From positions 1 through 42,835 of the forward strand of contig NZ_JHQR01000196.1 of NCBI RefSeq assembly GCF_014843825.1: a stretch of DNA of 42,835 bases, given 5' to 3'. Shown one piece after another: positions 1 through 7,755 of the stretch. Under the pieces are notes generated by a model that was given only the letters and a program-made list of their open reading frames with translations, did not search any database and had not been told where the DNA came from. This stretch comes from Mesorhizobium silamurunense. GTDB lineage: Bacteria > Pseudomonadota > Alphaproteobacteria > Rhizobiales > Rhizobiaceae. Both the position numbers and the translations under genes were made by a program. Numbering within the stretch: position 1 is the first letter of the stretch; every line of letters begins with the position of its first letter.

Positions 1-614
1 CCCTGGCGCGGCGCACCGCAAGCAGGGCGCCGCAGCCAAGCGCATCCATCGAGGCCGGCGGCAACAGATCGCGCGCGAGCGCCGGGTCGGCGGTGATCGG
101 CCAGTAGAAGCGGTAGGCGAGCGAGAAGCAGATGACGCCGATGGTGATCGCTTCGATGCGCCTGCGCGGCGCCAGAAGCACGATCAGCGGCCAGGCCAGA
201 TAGAACTGCTCCTCGATGCTGAGGCTCCAGAAATGGCAGAGCAGCCAAGGGTTCCAATCGTTGCGCAGCGCATACCAGAAATTCGAGAGATAGAGCGCAT
301 GCCAGGCGAGTGACGATCTGGACTGTTCCAGGTCGGTGAACCAGACCAGCGCCAGCACCGCGAAATAGGGCGGGAAGATGCGGATCATGCGCCTGGCATA
401 GAAGGAACGCAGCGCCGGTCCGGCCTCGAATGAGGCGGCGTCGCGCGCCTCCAGCAAAAGCCGCGTGATCAGGAAGCCGGAGAGTACGAAGAACAGCCGA
501 ACGCCGAGATGGCCGAGGAAGGAGGTGCCGTTTGGCGCGAGGAAATGCGCGTAAAGCACCAGCGTCACGGCAACGGCCCGCAACGCGTCCAGCTGGATGT
601 CGCGCGCGTTCGCC
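1..614 (-). CDS. Acyltransferase 3 (OafA/YrhL-like) membrane protein, 3' end outside window
   Basis: Only the N-terminal ~204 residues are present; the gene runs off the window start. Family members are integral membrane enzymes that O-acylate sugars of polysaccharides, lipopolysaccharide or similar envelope glycans. The family's N-terminal Arg-X10-His motif is visible (LRAVAVTLVLYAH), followed by the typical FFVLSGFLITRLLLEAR segment and the HFWSLSIEEQFYLAWP motif near residue 125. Several hydrophobic helices follow. The start at 614 places LDALRAVAV close to the N terminus, as is usual. An in-frame ATG at 760 would add 49 Arg-rich residues with no family resemblance, and its GGAGG lies directly against the ATG, so it is less likely. 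The acyl acceptor cannot be told from sequence. Confidence 0.85.
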
Positions 615-1206
615 ATCAGCGGCGTCCGCCAGGTCTGCCGCAAGATCCGGCGTTGGAGGCCCCAAGCCGGTCCGATCTGCCAGTCGACAAATCGCCGTCC
701 GAAGCGAGAACGCCATCTTTGCAGGCCAACGGAATGCCCACCCGGATCAATTAACGTCATCCTCCACTGCGCATCCCCGCTCAACGATTGTAGCGGTTGA
801 TGTTGCAGCGCAACACAAAATCCTTACGGCTTTGAAATAAAGCTGTGATGTCCATGGGTGTTTGCCATAGTTGGATGCCGAGTTTAGTCGGACGTCTGTC
901 CAATGGTCCTATATGTTTTTGGGTAGTTGGTCTGAATATTTGGAAGTATTTATCGTAAAGGATGTTGGCGAATTGGTTCGGCAACCATAGCGGGAACAAT
1001 GGAGGTATCGAAGCAGGCACCTTTTTGTGCCTCAGGGTTCTTCGGCGGTTCCGCGAAAAAGCGTCTTGAGTTTCAAAGTCTTGTGCGATGCAGCAATCCT
1101 GCCGGCGGCGGTCGCCGCCTGTCCCACCATCCGCCGCCCGCTGCCTCACGACAATGTGGTCGCCAGGCCTTATCCCCGCATCCGACCATGCGGGCAGGGG
1201 GATGGA
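615..1206. other. Intergenic region between divergent acyltransferase and exporter genes
   Basis: No convincing gene. Roughly 840-980 is clearly more AT-rich than its surroundings and probably holds promoters for the divergently transcribed acyltransferase and RhtA-like genes. Open frames here are low in coding character. Confidence 0.4.
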
Positions 1207-2094
1207 GTGACGTCGACGCCGATCGCAAAACCGGAGGCGCAGCTGGGCGCCTTACCCGTCGTCGGCCTGCTTGGCGCCATTCTTTCGGTGCAGGTGGGCG
1301 CCGCCTTCGCCAAGGGCCTGTTTCCGGTCCTCGGGGCGGAGGGCACGACGATGCTGAGACTCGTCATCGGCGCGCTGATGCTGGCGGCGGTGCTCAGGCC
1401 ATGGAAAGTGCTGCCGACACGAAGGGGACTGCCCTGGCTTGCCGCCTATGGCGTCACCGTTTCGGTCATGAACCTGCTCTTCTATGCCGCGCTCGAGCGC
1501 ATTCCGCTGGGTATCTGCGTGGCGCTCGAATTCACCGGCCCGCTTTTCGTCGCCACCCTTGGCTCCAGGCGCTTCCTCGACGTCGTCTGGGTGGTGCTGG
1601 CGGTCGCCGGCATCGTGCTGCTTTCCCCCTTCGCCGATGTCAGCCGCGGGCTCGATCCGGTGGGCGTGCTGCTTGCGCTCGCCGCCGGCGGCTGCTGGGG
1701 GCTCTATATCATCTTCGCGCAGAAGGCCGGCACCGAGCTTGGCGCCCGCACCTCGGCCTATGGCATGGCGATCGCCGCGCTGGTCGCGCTGCCTTTCGGC
1801 TTCACCGCCGCGGAACCTTATCTCACCGACCCGCATGTCATGGCGGCCGCGATCGTCATCGGGCTGTTCTCCAGCGCGCTGCCCTTCTGGCTGGAGATGA
1901 TGGTTCTCGCCAGAATGCCGGCGAAAGTCTATGGCATGATCGTATGCCTGGAGCCCGCGGGCGGCGCGCTGACCGGTTTTTTCTTCCTGCACGAGAGCCT
2001 GAGCGTGTTGCAATGCGCCGGTATCGGCGCCGTGATCGCCGCTGCGTTCGGCGCGGCCGTGACGGCGAGGGCGCCGGTTCCGTCGCCTGGTTAA
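1207..2094 (+). CDS. rhtA: EamA/DMT-family amino acid exporter, RhtA-like
   Basis: Inner-membrane carrier of the drug/metabolite transporter superfamily with two EamA repeats and about ten hydrophobic helices. It resembles RhtA, the threonine/homoserine exporter; recognisable stretches are LEFTGPLFVA, the GGCWGLYIIFAQKAG segment at the start of the second half, and SSALPFWLEMMVL. The GTG start at 1207 is preceded by AGGGGGATGGA and gives 295 residues, the length of E. coli RhtA. The open frame continues upstream to 1027, but that extension is not transporter-like. The gene stands alone, with a RIME-like repeat directly downstream. Export of homoserine/threonine is inferred from family; other amino acids are possible. 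Confidence 0.85.
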   Translation: MTSTPIAKPEAQLGALPVVGLLGAILSVQVGAAFAKGLFPVLGAEGTTMLRLVIGALMLAAVLRPWKVLPTRRGLPWLAAYGVTVSVMNLLFYAALERIPLGICVALEFTGPLFVATLGSRRFLDVVWVVLAVAGIVLLSPFADVSRGLDPVGVLLALAAGGCWGLYIIFAQKAGTELGARTSAYGMAIAALVALPFGFTAAEPYLTDPHVMAAAIVIGLFSSALPFWLEMMVLARMPAKVYGMIVCLEPAGGALTGFFFLHESLSVLQCAGIGAVIAAAFGAAVTARAPVPSPG

Positions 2095-2097
2095 GGC

Positions 2098-2196
2098 TCA
2101 ATGCATGTCGCCCAAAAGTGCGCAGCGGTTTTGGGAGAACGACATGCATCAAAACAAAGACTTAAAGCGCGATGCCTGAATCCATTTCAGCGCAAC
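2098..2196. repeat. RIME-like intergenic palindromic repeat, copy A
   Basis: First palindrome: ATGCATGTCG (2101-2110) pairs with CGACATGCAT (2140-2149), and inside it CCCAAAA (2111-2117) pairs with TTTTGGG (2129-2135). A spacer with CTTAAAGCGC follows, then a degraded second palindrome around TGAATCCATTTCAGCGC. This architecture matches the rhizobial RIME class of intergenic mosaic elements. The CCCAAAA/TTTTGGG variant is shared only with copy B at 3362. Confidence 0.8.
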
Positions 2197-2414
2197 CCAC
2201 GCAAGAAAAAAGCTGTGCGCGCAGCCGCGCCCGACCACATCTGGTGGTTGAGATAGGACTTAGGTCCGATATCGTTGCGAAAAAGGTCTGAGAAAACAAG
2301 ACAAGGGTCGTGGGCCACTTCCCCACGACGCGCTGATTGGGGATGCTGATGCTGCGACATTGCCGGTGGGGTAGTTCGGCCGAAGGGTCGGATGGCTGGC
2401 AAGGGGAGAATGGG

Positions 2415-2939
2415 ATGCGCGTATCGCGCATGGGCTGCAGGCTTGGCTTGCGGGCGCTCACTGCGCTGGCGCTTGTTGTCGCGCCTTTTCATCTCTCCTT
2501 TGACGGTCCTGTCGTGGCCAAGGCCTATGCCGGCAAAGGCGGCAATGGCAACGGCAACGGCGGTGGGAACAGCGGCGGCGGAAATAGCGGGGGCGGAAAT
2601 AGCGGCGGCGGAAACGGAAACAGTAACGGCGGCGGCAATAACGGGAACGGCAACTCGAGCGGCAACAACGGAAACGGCAACGGTATCGGAAACAGCGGCA
2701 ACAGCAAGGGCGCAACGAACAGTGCCGCAAGTAGTAGCGCCGCCGATGTCGACGATCATGTGAACGCGGCGACCGGCGACAAGGTCGAGGTTAGTGGCAA
2801 TAGCATCCAGGTCACGCACCGGAACGGAATGAAGGAGGCGGTCGAAGACGGCAGGTTCAGGATGGAGGACAAGTTTGGTCGCACCATCGTCGATCGTAAG
2901 GCCACAATCGCCGATCTCAATCGACTGAAGAGTCTATGA
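2415..2939 (+). CDS. Secreted Gly/Asn-rich protein (paralog 1)
   Basis: Function unknown. The start at 2415 has AAGGGGAG six bases upstream and gives a protein of 174 residues; longer in-frame starts (from 2337) would bury the signal peptide. The N terminus has a charged stretch (MRVSRMGCRLGLR), a hydrophobic core (ALTALALVVAPFHLSF) and a likely cleavage site after AKAYA. Residues ~45-110 are a low-complexity run of Gly, Asn and Ser built from GGGNS units. The C-terminal ~60 residues form a compact conserved module (HVNAATGDKVEVSGN, THRNGMKEAVEDGRFRM, GRTIVDRKAT). The protein at 3751 has the same plan and a closely similar C-terminal module. An exported or envelope-associated protein is likely. 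Confidence 0.75.
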   Translation: MRVSRMGCRLGLRALTALALVVAPFHLSFDGPVVAKAYAGKGGNGNGNGGGNSGGGNSGGGNSGGGNGNSNGGGNNGNGNSSGNNGNGNGIGNSGNSKGATNSAASSSAADVDDHVNAATGDKVEVSGNSIQVTHRNGMKEAVEDGRFRMEDKFGRTIVDRKATIADLNRLKSL

Positions 2940-3080
2940 GAACAGAGTTTGTGAGAGCGAGGTTCTATCTGGGTTAGATCATTAAGGGACCAAAGGCCAG
3001 CGCTGCAAAATCAGGTTGCCACCTTTTGCTTCGTCTCTTCGGTCCTGATCGTCTTACGACAGAACTCCCGCTGCTCACCT

Positions 3081-3111
3081 TACCCCCGCCTTTTGGCGGG
3101 GGTACTTTTTT
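3081..3111 (+). terminator. Rho-independent terminator after secreted protein 1
   Basis: A perfect 10-bp stem, TACCCCCGCC (3081-3090) with GGCGGGGGTA (3095-3104), a TTTT loop, and CTTTTTT immediately after. It lies about 140 bp past the stop at 2939. Confidence 0.85.
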
Positions 3112-3361
3112 GGGCCCTTGGGACGGCTGCCGAGGTAAGGCGGGCTCTTGGCGCATGGCCCCCGCAGGCCGGGGAAACAGTCCACACGCAAATCAAAGGG
3201 TTACGGCACTTTCCGTGTCCAAGATGGCACGCGCCATAGCATGCCGCGGTTCGTTGAGTGTCCGCGTCGTTCTCGCGAGCCACAGTCATAATGAATTGCT
3301 AGCCAATTTCCAAGCGATTTGGTTAACGCAGCGGCAGTCGCGGCTCCGAGTTGTTTCTCCC

Positions 3362-3463
3362 TCCAAGCATATCGCCCAAAAGTGCGCAGCGGTTTTGGGA
3401 AGACGACATGCGCAAAAACAAGGACTAAAGCGCGTCGCCTGGATACGCTTCATCGCGACGCGC
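3362..3463. repeat. RIME-like repeat, copy B
   Basis: First palindrome: CCCAAAA/TTTTGGG within CATATCGCCC...GACGACATGCG. Second palindrome: GCGCGTCGC (3430-3438) pairs with GCGACGCGC (3455-3463). It is the same sequence variant as copy A and abuts copy C. Confidence 0.8.
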
Positions 3464-3569
3464 TTAAAGCATGTTTCCCGAAGTGGGAACCGGTTTCGGG
3501 ACAAAGACATGCGTAAAATCAAAAACCTAAAGCGCCGGAGCGTATCTGAAAGATCGCGACGCGCTTTAG
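3464..3569. repeat. RIME-like repeat, copy C
   Basis: About 106 bp starting TTAAAGCATGTTTCCCG and ending GATCGCGACGCGCTTTAG. It is nearly identical to copy D at 13780-13887 and belongs to a different subtype from A and B (TCCCGAAGTGGGAACCGG core). It follows copy B without a gap. Confidence 0.85.
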
Positions 3570-3750
3570 TTGCGACGATGGTCCCCAAGCGGCCGCAAAA
3601 AAGGTCCGATCGGGCATGGCATGGGTCGTGGGCCGCTTCCGTAGCCTTACCAAACCGTGAATCTTTTCTGGGATACCGGTTCCGCCTTGGCTCGGCTGAG
3701 AGCGGAACTTCGGCAGGGCCGAGGCGGAACCGGCATGAACCAAGGACAGC

Positions 3751-4212
3751 ATGCGCGAACCCGCCTCCAAAAGGTTTGTCCGCCTTACGCTGCGCGCCGC
3801 GGCCGCGCTGGCGCTTGCTGTCGTGACTGTTCATTTCACCCCCGATAGCCTCGCCAAGCTCCTAGTGGCCACCGCTTATGCCGGCAATGGTCATGGTGGG
3901 GGTGGCGGCGGCAATGGCGGCAACAGCGGTGGCAATTCAGGCAACGGCAATGCCGGTGGCGGCAATGCCAATGCCGGTCCTGGAAACAACAGCGGCAAAG
4001 GCAACACCAACCCAGGCAAGTCCGCCAGCCATGTCAATGCGACGACCGGCGATACCGTAAAGATCGACGGCAACAAGATCACCGTCATCCACCGCAACGG
4101 CATGAAGGAAGAGATCGAGAACGGGCGCTTCGAGATGACGGATGCGCTAGGCCGCACCATAGTCGACCGCTGGGCGACCCAGGAGGATCTGGCCCGCCTG
4201 CTAGGCTTGTGA
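3751..4212 (+). CDS. Secreted Gly/Asn-rich protein (paralog 2)
   Basis: Function unknown; 153 residues. A signal peptide is evident (MREPASKRFVRLTLR, then AAAALALAVVTVHF) with probable cleavage after TAYA. A Gly/Asn/Ser low-complexity region follows (residues ~50-90, NGHGGGGGGNGGN). The C-terminal ~60 residues match paralog 1 (HVNATTGDTVKIDGNKI, HRNGMKEEIENGRFEM, GRTIVDRWAT). The start at 3751 has AAGGA about four bases upstream. It ends before a terminator and converges on the response-regulator gene. The pair looks like a local duplication; the conserved C-terminal module is probably the functional part. Confidence 0.8.
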   Translation: MREPASKRFVRLTLRAAAALALAVVTVHFTPDSLAKLLVATAYAGNGHGGGGGGNGGNSGGNSGNGNAGGGNANAGPGNNSGKGNTNPGKSASHVNATTGDTVKIDGNKITVIHRNGMKEEIENGRFEMTDALGRTIVDRWATQEDLARLLGL

Positions 4213-4253
4213 GGGTTGAGAGAAGCTACCCCCTTTTCCCGCACCCTCGCATG

Positions 4254-4285
4254 TCACCCCCGTCTTCCGGAGGCGGGGGTGATTA
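4254..4285 (+). terminator. Terminator hairpin after secreted protein 2
   Basis: TCACCCCCGTCT (4254-4265) pairs with AGGCGGGGGTGA (4271-4282), with one G-T wobble and a 5-base loop. Only a weak T-rich stretch (TTACTTTG) follows. Confidence 0.7.
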
Positions 4286-4296
4286 CTTTGGGGATG

Positions 4297-4386
4297 GTGA
4301 ATGGTGAATAGTGAATGGTGAGACGGCGGCGCCGTGACGTCAGCTTCTACTCACCAACCACCCACTATTCACTATTCACCATTCAC
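4297..4386. repeat. 20-bp perfect inverted repeat between convergent genes
   Basis: The left arm 4297-4316 (GTGAATGGTGAATAGTGAAT) is the exact reverse complement of 4367-4386, separated by 50 bp. Each arm is itself made of repeated GTGAAT(A/G) heptamers. The right arm ends at the stop codon of the response-regulator gene. It could form a long stem in RNA from either direction and so help separate convergent transcripts. Confidence 0.8.
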
Positions 4387-5030
4387 TAATTCCTGTCTCT
4401 CGCCTCATGCATCAGCAGCGCGGCCTCGGTCCGGTTGCGCACGTTGAGTTTGGCGAGCACTCGGGTCATGTGGTGCTTGACCGTCTTTTCCTGCAGCGAC
4501 AGGCGGGCGGCGACTTCCTTGTTGCTCAGGCCCTCGGCCACCAGCCTCAGGATCTCGGCTTCACGGCTGGTGAGCTGGCTGAGCGGGTCGGGCTTGCGGC
4601 TGGTGGGCTGCAAGAGGTCCGACAGCAGCCGCGCCGAGAGCGTCGGCGACACGTAGCTCTGGCCGTTGGCGACGTCGCGCAGGATCTCGGCCAGCGACTT
4701 GGAGCCGACGCCTTTCAGCACATAACCGCGCGCGCCCGCCTTCAGCGCCTGGGCAACGTCGGCATTGGTCTCGGACACGGTGAGCATGACGATCTTCTGC
4801 TCGGGCGCCGCCGAAAGGATGCCGGCCAGCGCATTGAGGCCGCCGCCCGGCATGCTGATGTCGAGCAGCAGCACGTCGGGCGCGCTGGCGCGGACTAGCC
4901 TTTCGGCGTCCTCGGCGCTGGCGCCTTCGCCCACAAGCTCGAAGCCGCCGATCTCGCCGAGGCTGCGCGCCACGCCCTCGCGAAACAGCGGATGGTCGTC
5001 GACAATAGCGATGCGGATGGGTGCGGTCAC
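4386..5030 (-). CDS. NarL/FixJ-family response regulator
   Basis: Two-component DNA-binding regulator of 214 residues. The N-terminal receiver domain (residues 5-120) has the acidic pair IVDDHP at 9-14, phospho-acceptor Asp57 (DVLLLDISMP), a conserved switch Thr (MLTVSE) and Lys (YVLKG). The C-terminal LuxR-type HTH (about 145-208) shows LTSREAEILRLVAEGLSN and KTVKHHMTRVLAKLNVRNRT. The start codon overlaps the kinase stop by four bases (ATGA), so the two are co-translated and almost certainly cognate partners. The regulated genes are unknown. Confidence 0.93.
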   Translation of the reverse strand: MTAPIRIAIVDDHPLFREGVARSLGEIGGFELVGEGASAEDAERLVRASAPDVLLLDISMPGGGLNALAGILSAAPEQKIVMLTVSETNADVAQALKAGARGYVLKGVGSKSLAEILRDVANGQSYVSPTLSARLLSDLLQPTSRKPDPLSQLTSREAEILRLVAEGLSNKEVAARLSLQEKTVKHHMTRVLAKLNVRNRTEAALLMHEARDRN

Positions 5031-6427
5031 GGCTGCTCCTCGACAGACAATGTGATTACCAGTCTCGTTCCCCCAGGGCCCGAAAGCGTCTCGAATTGCC
5101 CGCCAATGCTTTCGATACGCTCCCTGAGGCCGGCGAGCCCGAGGCCTTCGCTCCGTGCGGGGTCGAAGCCCGGACCGGTGTCCTGCACCTCGACCAAAAG
5201 CTTGCCGCCCTTCATCGTGGCTCTCACCTGCTGGCCCTTGCCCCTGCCGTGCCGGTAGGCGTTGTTAAGCCCTTCCTGTACGAAACGATAGATGCTGATC
5301 TTCTCCGAGGTGCCGAGTTCGGGCAAGCGCTCCGGCAGCGTCAGCAACACTTTGGTGTCGGTGCGGCGCTCATGCTCGGCGACCGCCAGCCGCAATATGT
5401 CGGCGACCGCCTGCGTCTCGATCTGCGGCAGCACCAGGCCGTTACAGATGCCGCGTATCTCGCGCATCGCCTCGCCGAGCGTCTTATGGATGCCGGCGAT
5501 CTCGGCTTCGCGCTGCGGTTTCGGCGTCGCGGGATCGACCAGCACCGGACTGTCCATCCTGAGCGCGGCAAGCGCCACCAATTGCGCCGGGCCGTCATGC
5601 AGGTCGGCGCCGATGCGCCGCAGGTAGCGCTCGTTGATGGCGGTGGCGCGGCGCGAGGCGCGCTGCACGCGCTGGCGCAGCGACGAGTTCTGTGCCAGCG
5701 CCGCTTGCAACTCGGTGACCTTGGCTTCCAGCGCGGCACGCTGTGTCTGGATGGTGCGGCTGCCGCGAAACACGATGCCCGACAACAGCGCCAGCGAGGC
5801 CGCCGTGGCGCCGGCCACTACTAGCCAGGTCCATCTCAACGCCGAGTTTAGCGTCTGCTGGAAATCGTCGGCGATCTCGTAGAATTCTGACACCGCCACC
5901 ACTTGGCCCGACCAGGGCTCGCGCACGGGGTTGTAGATCTCGAACAGCGGCGCATTCACCGCTTTCTCTTCGCGGGTCTCAGGGTCGTCGGTGAGATCGT
6001 TGTATTCGGCCACGACATTGCCGGCGAAGGCCGAGATCAGATTGGGGTTGGGAGGAAAGGTCTTGCCGATCAGCGCCGAGTCGTCGGCGTAGAGCACGGT
6101 GCCGTCGCGCCTCCACAACTTGAACGACACCAGTGTCTTGCCGAGCGCGCCCTGGCCGAGTGTTTCGTCCAGCGCCCGCTTGACCGTGTCGTCGAGCTGA
6201 CGGCTCTTGCGCAGGTCCGGCAGCAGCGGCGCAATGACGCTGTCGACATAGAGCGCTGTCGTGGTGGCCGAGTTGTGCATCACCCCTTGGCGGATCTGCG
6301 ATGTCACCCAGAGGCCAACCACGAGCATCACCGCCAATAGTCCAATGCCGCCGGCAATCACAAACTGCCAGGCCAGCGACAGCCCGCTCCAGATTTGCAC
6401 AAGTCGCTTCAAAGTCTCCCTGGGCAT
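5027..6427 (-). CDS. Membrane sensor histidine kinase (HisKA_3 type)
   Basis: Sensor partner of the downstream NarL-type regulator; 466 residues. One membrane helix at about 20-42, a periplasmic sensing region of roughly 150 residues (about 45-195, with a Cache-like FKLWRRDGTVLYAD), and a second helix at 198-220. A coiled-coil linker follows, then the dimerisation/phospho-acceptor domain with ADLHDGPAQL, where His277 is the expected phosphorylation site. The C-terminal ATPase domain has the N box (QEGLNNAYRHG) and G boxes (DTGPGFDP, GLGLAGLRER). This architecture is that of NarX/DegS-type kinases. The signal is unknown, but the extracytoplasmic domain suggests an outside ligand. Confidence 0.92.
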   Translation of the reverse strand: MPRETLKRLVQIWSGLSLAWQFVIAGGIGLLAVMLVVGLWVTSQIRQGVMHNSATTTALYVDSVIAPLLPDLRKSRQLDDTVKRALDETLGQGALGKTLVSFKLWRRDGTVLYADDSALIGKTFPPNPNLISAFAGNVVAEYNDLTDDPETREEKAVNAPLFEIYNPVREPWSGQVVAVSEFYEIADDFQQTLNSALRWTWLVVAGATAASLALLSGIVFRGSRTIQTQRAALEAKVTELQAALAQNSSLRQRVQRASRRATAINERYLRRIGADLHDGPAQLVALAALRMDSPVLVDPATPKPQREAEIAGIHKTLGEAMREIRGICNGLVLPQIETQAVADILRLAVAEHERRTDTKVLLTLPERLPELGTSEKISIYRFVQEGLNNAYRHGRGKGQQVRATMKGGKLLVEVQDTGPGFDPARSEGLGLAGLRERIESIGGQFETLSGPGGTRLVITLSVEEQP

Positions 6428-6561
6428 ATGCGCGATTCACCCCACCACGAGCAAAGACTATAGGCCAGCCGCGGCGATTGCGACACCGACCTTGGTCCTG
6501 CGTCCAGGGAAGGGGTTAACGCCATCGCGGCTGCCGGATGCGAATGGCCATTGGAAGGCTC

Positions 6562-6600
6562 TAAAGCGCGTCGCGCTGAAACGGATTCAGGCGGCTTGCG
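6562..6600. repeat. Partial RIME-like repeat (second palindrome only)
   Basis: TAAAGCGCGTCGCGCTGAAA begins the segment, which continues ACGGATTCAGGCG. It corresponds to the second palindrome of a RIME element without the first. Confidence 0.6.
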
Positions 6601-6674
6601 ATAGAGAAAAAGGCGGGGTTGGCCGCGCTGCTTCCGGCGGAACGCAAAGCGGGGCGACCGCGTTTTGTGTCGCT

Positions 6675-6893
6675 ATGCCGAAGAGTTCTTTCCCTCACAA
6701 CGCCGAGAGGCCGGGCCTTGCCTCGCTTGCCGAGGCGGAGCGCCAGGCGCGCGCGGAAAAGAACGCCAGGCTAAGGAACCTTCGCACGCATACGTCATGG
6801 CTGGTGCTCGATCCCGATGCGCATTTCCGCGACGAAATCGACTGCTCCGCGCTGTTTGGCGAAGCTCCCATGCGAAAGGTCACCCCCGGGTAG
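6675..6893 (+). CDS. Small hypothetical protein
   Basis: 72 residues, not recognised. The sequence has a charged, helical middle (SLAEAERQARAEKNARLRNL) and an acidic C-terminal half (LVLDPDAHFRDEIDC). No strong ribosome site precedes ATG 6675. The open frame extends upstream, but that part overlaps the repeat and the kinase gene on the other strand. It might be a conserved small rhizobial protein, but this rests only on composition. Confidence 0.4.
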   Translation: MPKSSFPHNAERPGLASLAEAERQARAEKNARLRNLRTHTSWLVLDPDAHFRDEIDCSALFGEAPMRKVTPG

Positions 6894-6908
6894 GGCGGCC
6901 CTCAGCCG

Positions 6909-7067
6909 TTATGCCGTCTGAAGCTGTCCGACTGAATCCGCGCGCGATATTGCGACCAGCCGCGCAGCGGCCAATGGCGCCATGAGCATGAAAACCGCGG
7001 TGATGCCGAGGAAGATCGACCAAGCCAGATCAATCCCGCTGTGATCATAGCAGACTGCCAATCCCAT
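6909..7067 (-). CDS. Possible small membrane protein
   Basis: An open frame of 52 residues with one hydrophobic segment (SIFLGITAVFMLMAPLAAA) flanked by polar ends. AAGG lies upstream of ATG 7067 at a reasonable distance (AAGGTAAGGCGTC). It is isolated and unrecognised; the single membrane helix is the only functional hint. Confidence 0.35.
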   Translation of the reverse strand: MGLAVCYDHSGIDLAWSIFLGITAVFMLMAPLAAARLVAISRADSVGQLQTA

Positions 7068-7377
7068 GACGCCTTACCTTTTTATTATACCCACCCCCGC
7101 TGCGCATCAGGTTGCCACGCATTGACCCAAGCATGATCCTCATTTGCAAGAAATACAAGAGATCGCTAATTTGCCTGCGCCGGGGCGCCGACAATTCGGT
7201 TAACTGCAACAGGCCTCGCCGCTCGCAGCCGGAGAACATGATGCGCCGGCCGCCTTCCGGTCTTCCAGCCGGCGGTCGCGCGGCTTGCAGCGCGCCGGCC
7301 GCGGCGACAGCTCGATCTCGACGGGGGGCAGGGGCGATTTTCCGATTGTCAGGATAAAACATATCGGCTATCCATCA
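7068..7377. other. Intergenic region upstream of the ars operon
   Basis: No gene is supported. Open frames on both strands are rich in Arg/Ala/Pro shadows and lack ribosome sites. The AT-rich end at 7350-7377 probably holds the ars promoter, next to the operator. Confidence 0.4.
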
Positions 7378-7403
7378 TTTCAATATTTCAAGGATTATTG
7401 AAA
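7378..7403 (+). promoter_or_regulatory. ArsR operator
   Basis: A perfect 8-bp inverted repeat, TTTCAATA (7378-7385) and TATTGAAA (7396-7403), with a 10-bp spacer that contains the likely ribosome site AAGGA. It ends two bases before the GTG start of arsR, so a bound repressor would cover both transcription and translation signals. Autorepression relieved by arsenite is inferred from the family. Confidence 0.75.
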
Positions 7404-7404
7404 C

Positions 7405-7755
7405 GTGGATGAGCGTCAAGCCCTGGTCGCCTTTGGCGCGCTGTCGCAGGAGACGCGGCTGAGGCTGCTTCGGTCGCTGGTCGTTGCCGGGCCTGACGGC
7501 ATCGCCGCCGGTTCGCTTGCCGAACAGGTCGGGGTCTCGCCTTCCAATGTCAGCTTCCATCTCAAGGAACTGGAGCGCGCTGGCCTCGTGACCGCGCGGC
7601 GTGACGCGCGCTCGATCGTCTACAGCGCGGAATATGATGCACTTTCCGGCCTGATCCGCTTCCTGATGGAGGATTGCTGCTCGGGCCGTCCGGAAATCTG
7701 CGCGCCGGCGCTTGCCACGCCCTGCTGCCAGCCGGGCGAGGGGAGGCGGCAATGA
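7405..7755 (+). CDS. arsR: ArsR-family arsenite-responsive repressor
   Basis: Winged-helix repressor of 116 residues and first gene of the ars operon. The HTH region (about 30-65) includes SLAEQVGVSPSNVSFHLKEL, the usual ArsR recognition helix, followed by a wing (RDARSIVYSAEY). Candidate arsenite-binding cysteines are C-terminal (DCCSGRPEIC and TPCC), rather than in the recognition helix as in the R773 ArsR; this placement is known from some other ArsR proteins. The GTG start follows AAGGA at ten bases. The stop overlaps the aqpS start by four bases. Confidence 0.93.
   Translation: MDERQALVAFGALSQETRLRLLRSLVVAGPDGIAAGSLAEQVGVSPSNVSFHLKELERAGLVTARRDARSIVYSAEYDALSGLIRFLMEDCCSGRPEICAPALATPCCQPGEGRRQ

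Larger units (their letters stand above)
2940..3750. other. Intergenic region with terminator and two tandem RIME-like repeats
   Basis: This 0.8-kb gap between the paralogous secreted-protein genes contains a strong terminator (3081-3111) and two adjacent RIME-like elements (3362-3569). Just before the second gene lies a stretch (about 3590-3650, GGGTCGTGGGCCGCTTCC) that resembles the region before the first gene (2305-2325, GGGTCGTGGGCCACTTCC). The open frames here have no convincing starts or family resemblance. Confidence 0.6.

Noticed and set aside
781..1149. 122-residue minus-strand open frame before the RhtA-like gene
   Set aside because: Its middle lies in an AT-rich intergenic stretch, it has no ribosome site, and its N-terminal half is antisense to unsupported reading frames.
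2525..2730. Minus-strand frames rich in Pro/Leu or Arg/Cys over the secreted-protein gene
   Set aside because: They are antisense shadows of the Gly/Asn repeat.
3026..3826. 266-residue plus-strand frame across the repeats
   Set aside because: It runs through a terminator and two RIME elements and overlaps the real gene at 3751; no start or family match.
7045..7362. 105-residue minus-strand frame upstream of arsR
   Set aside because: Basic, low-complexity sequence without a ribosome site; more likely the ars regulatory region.
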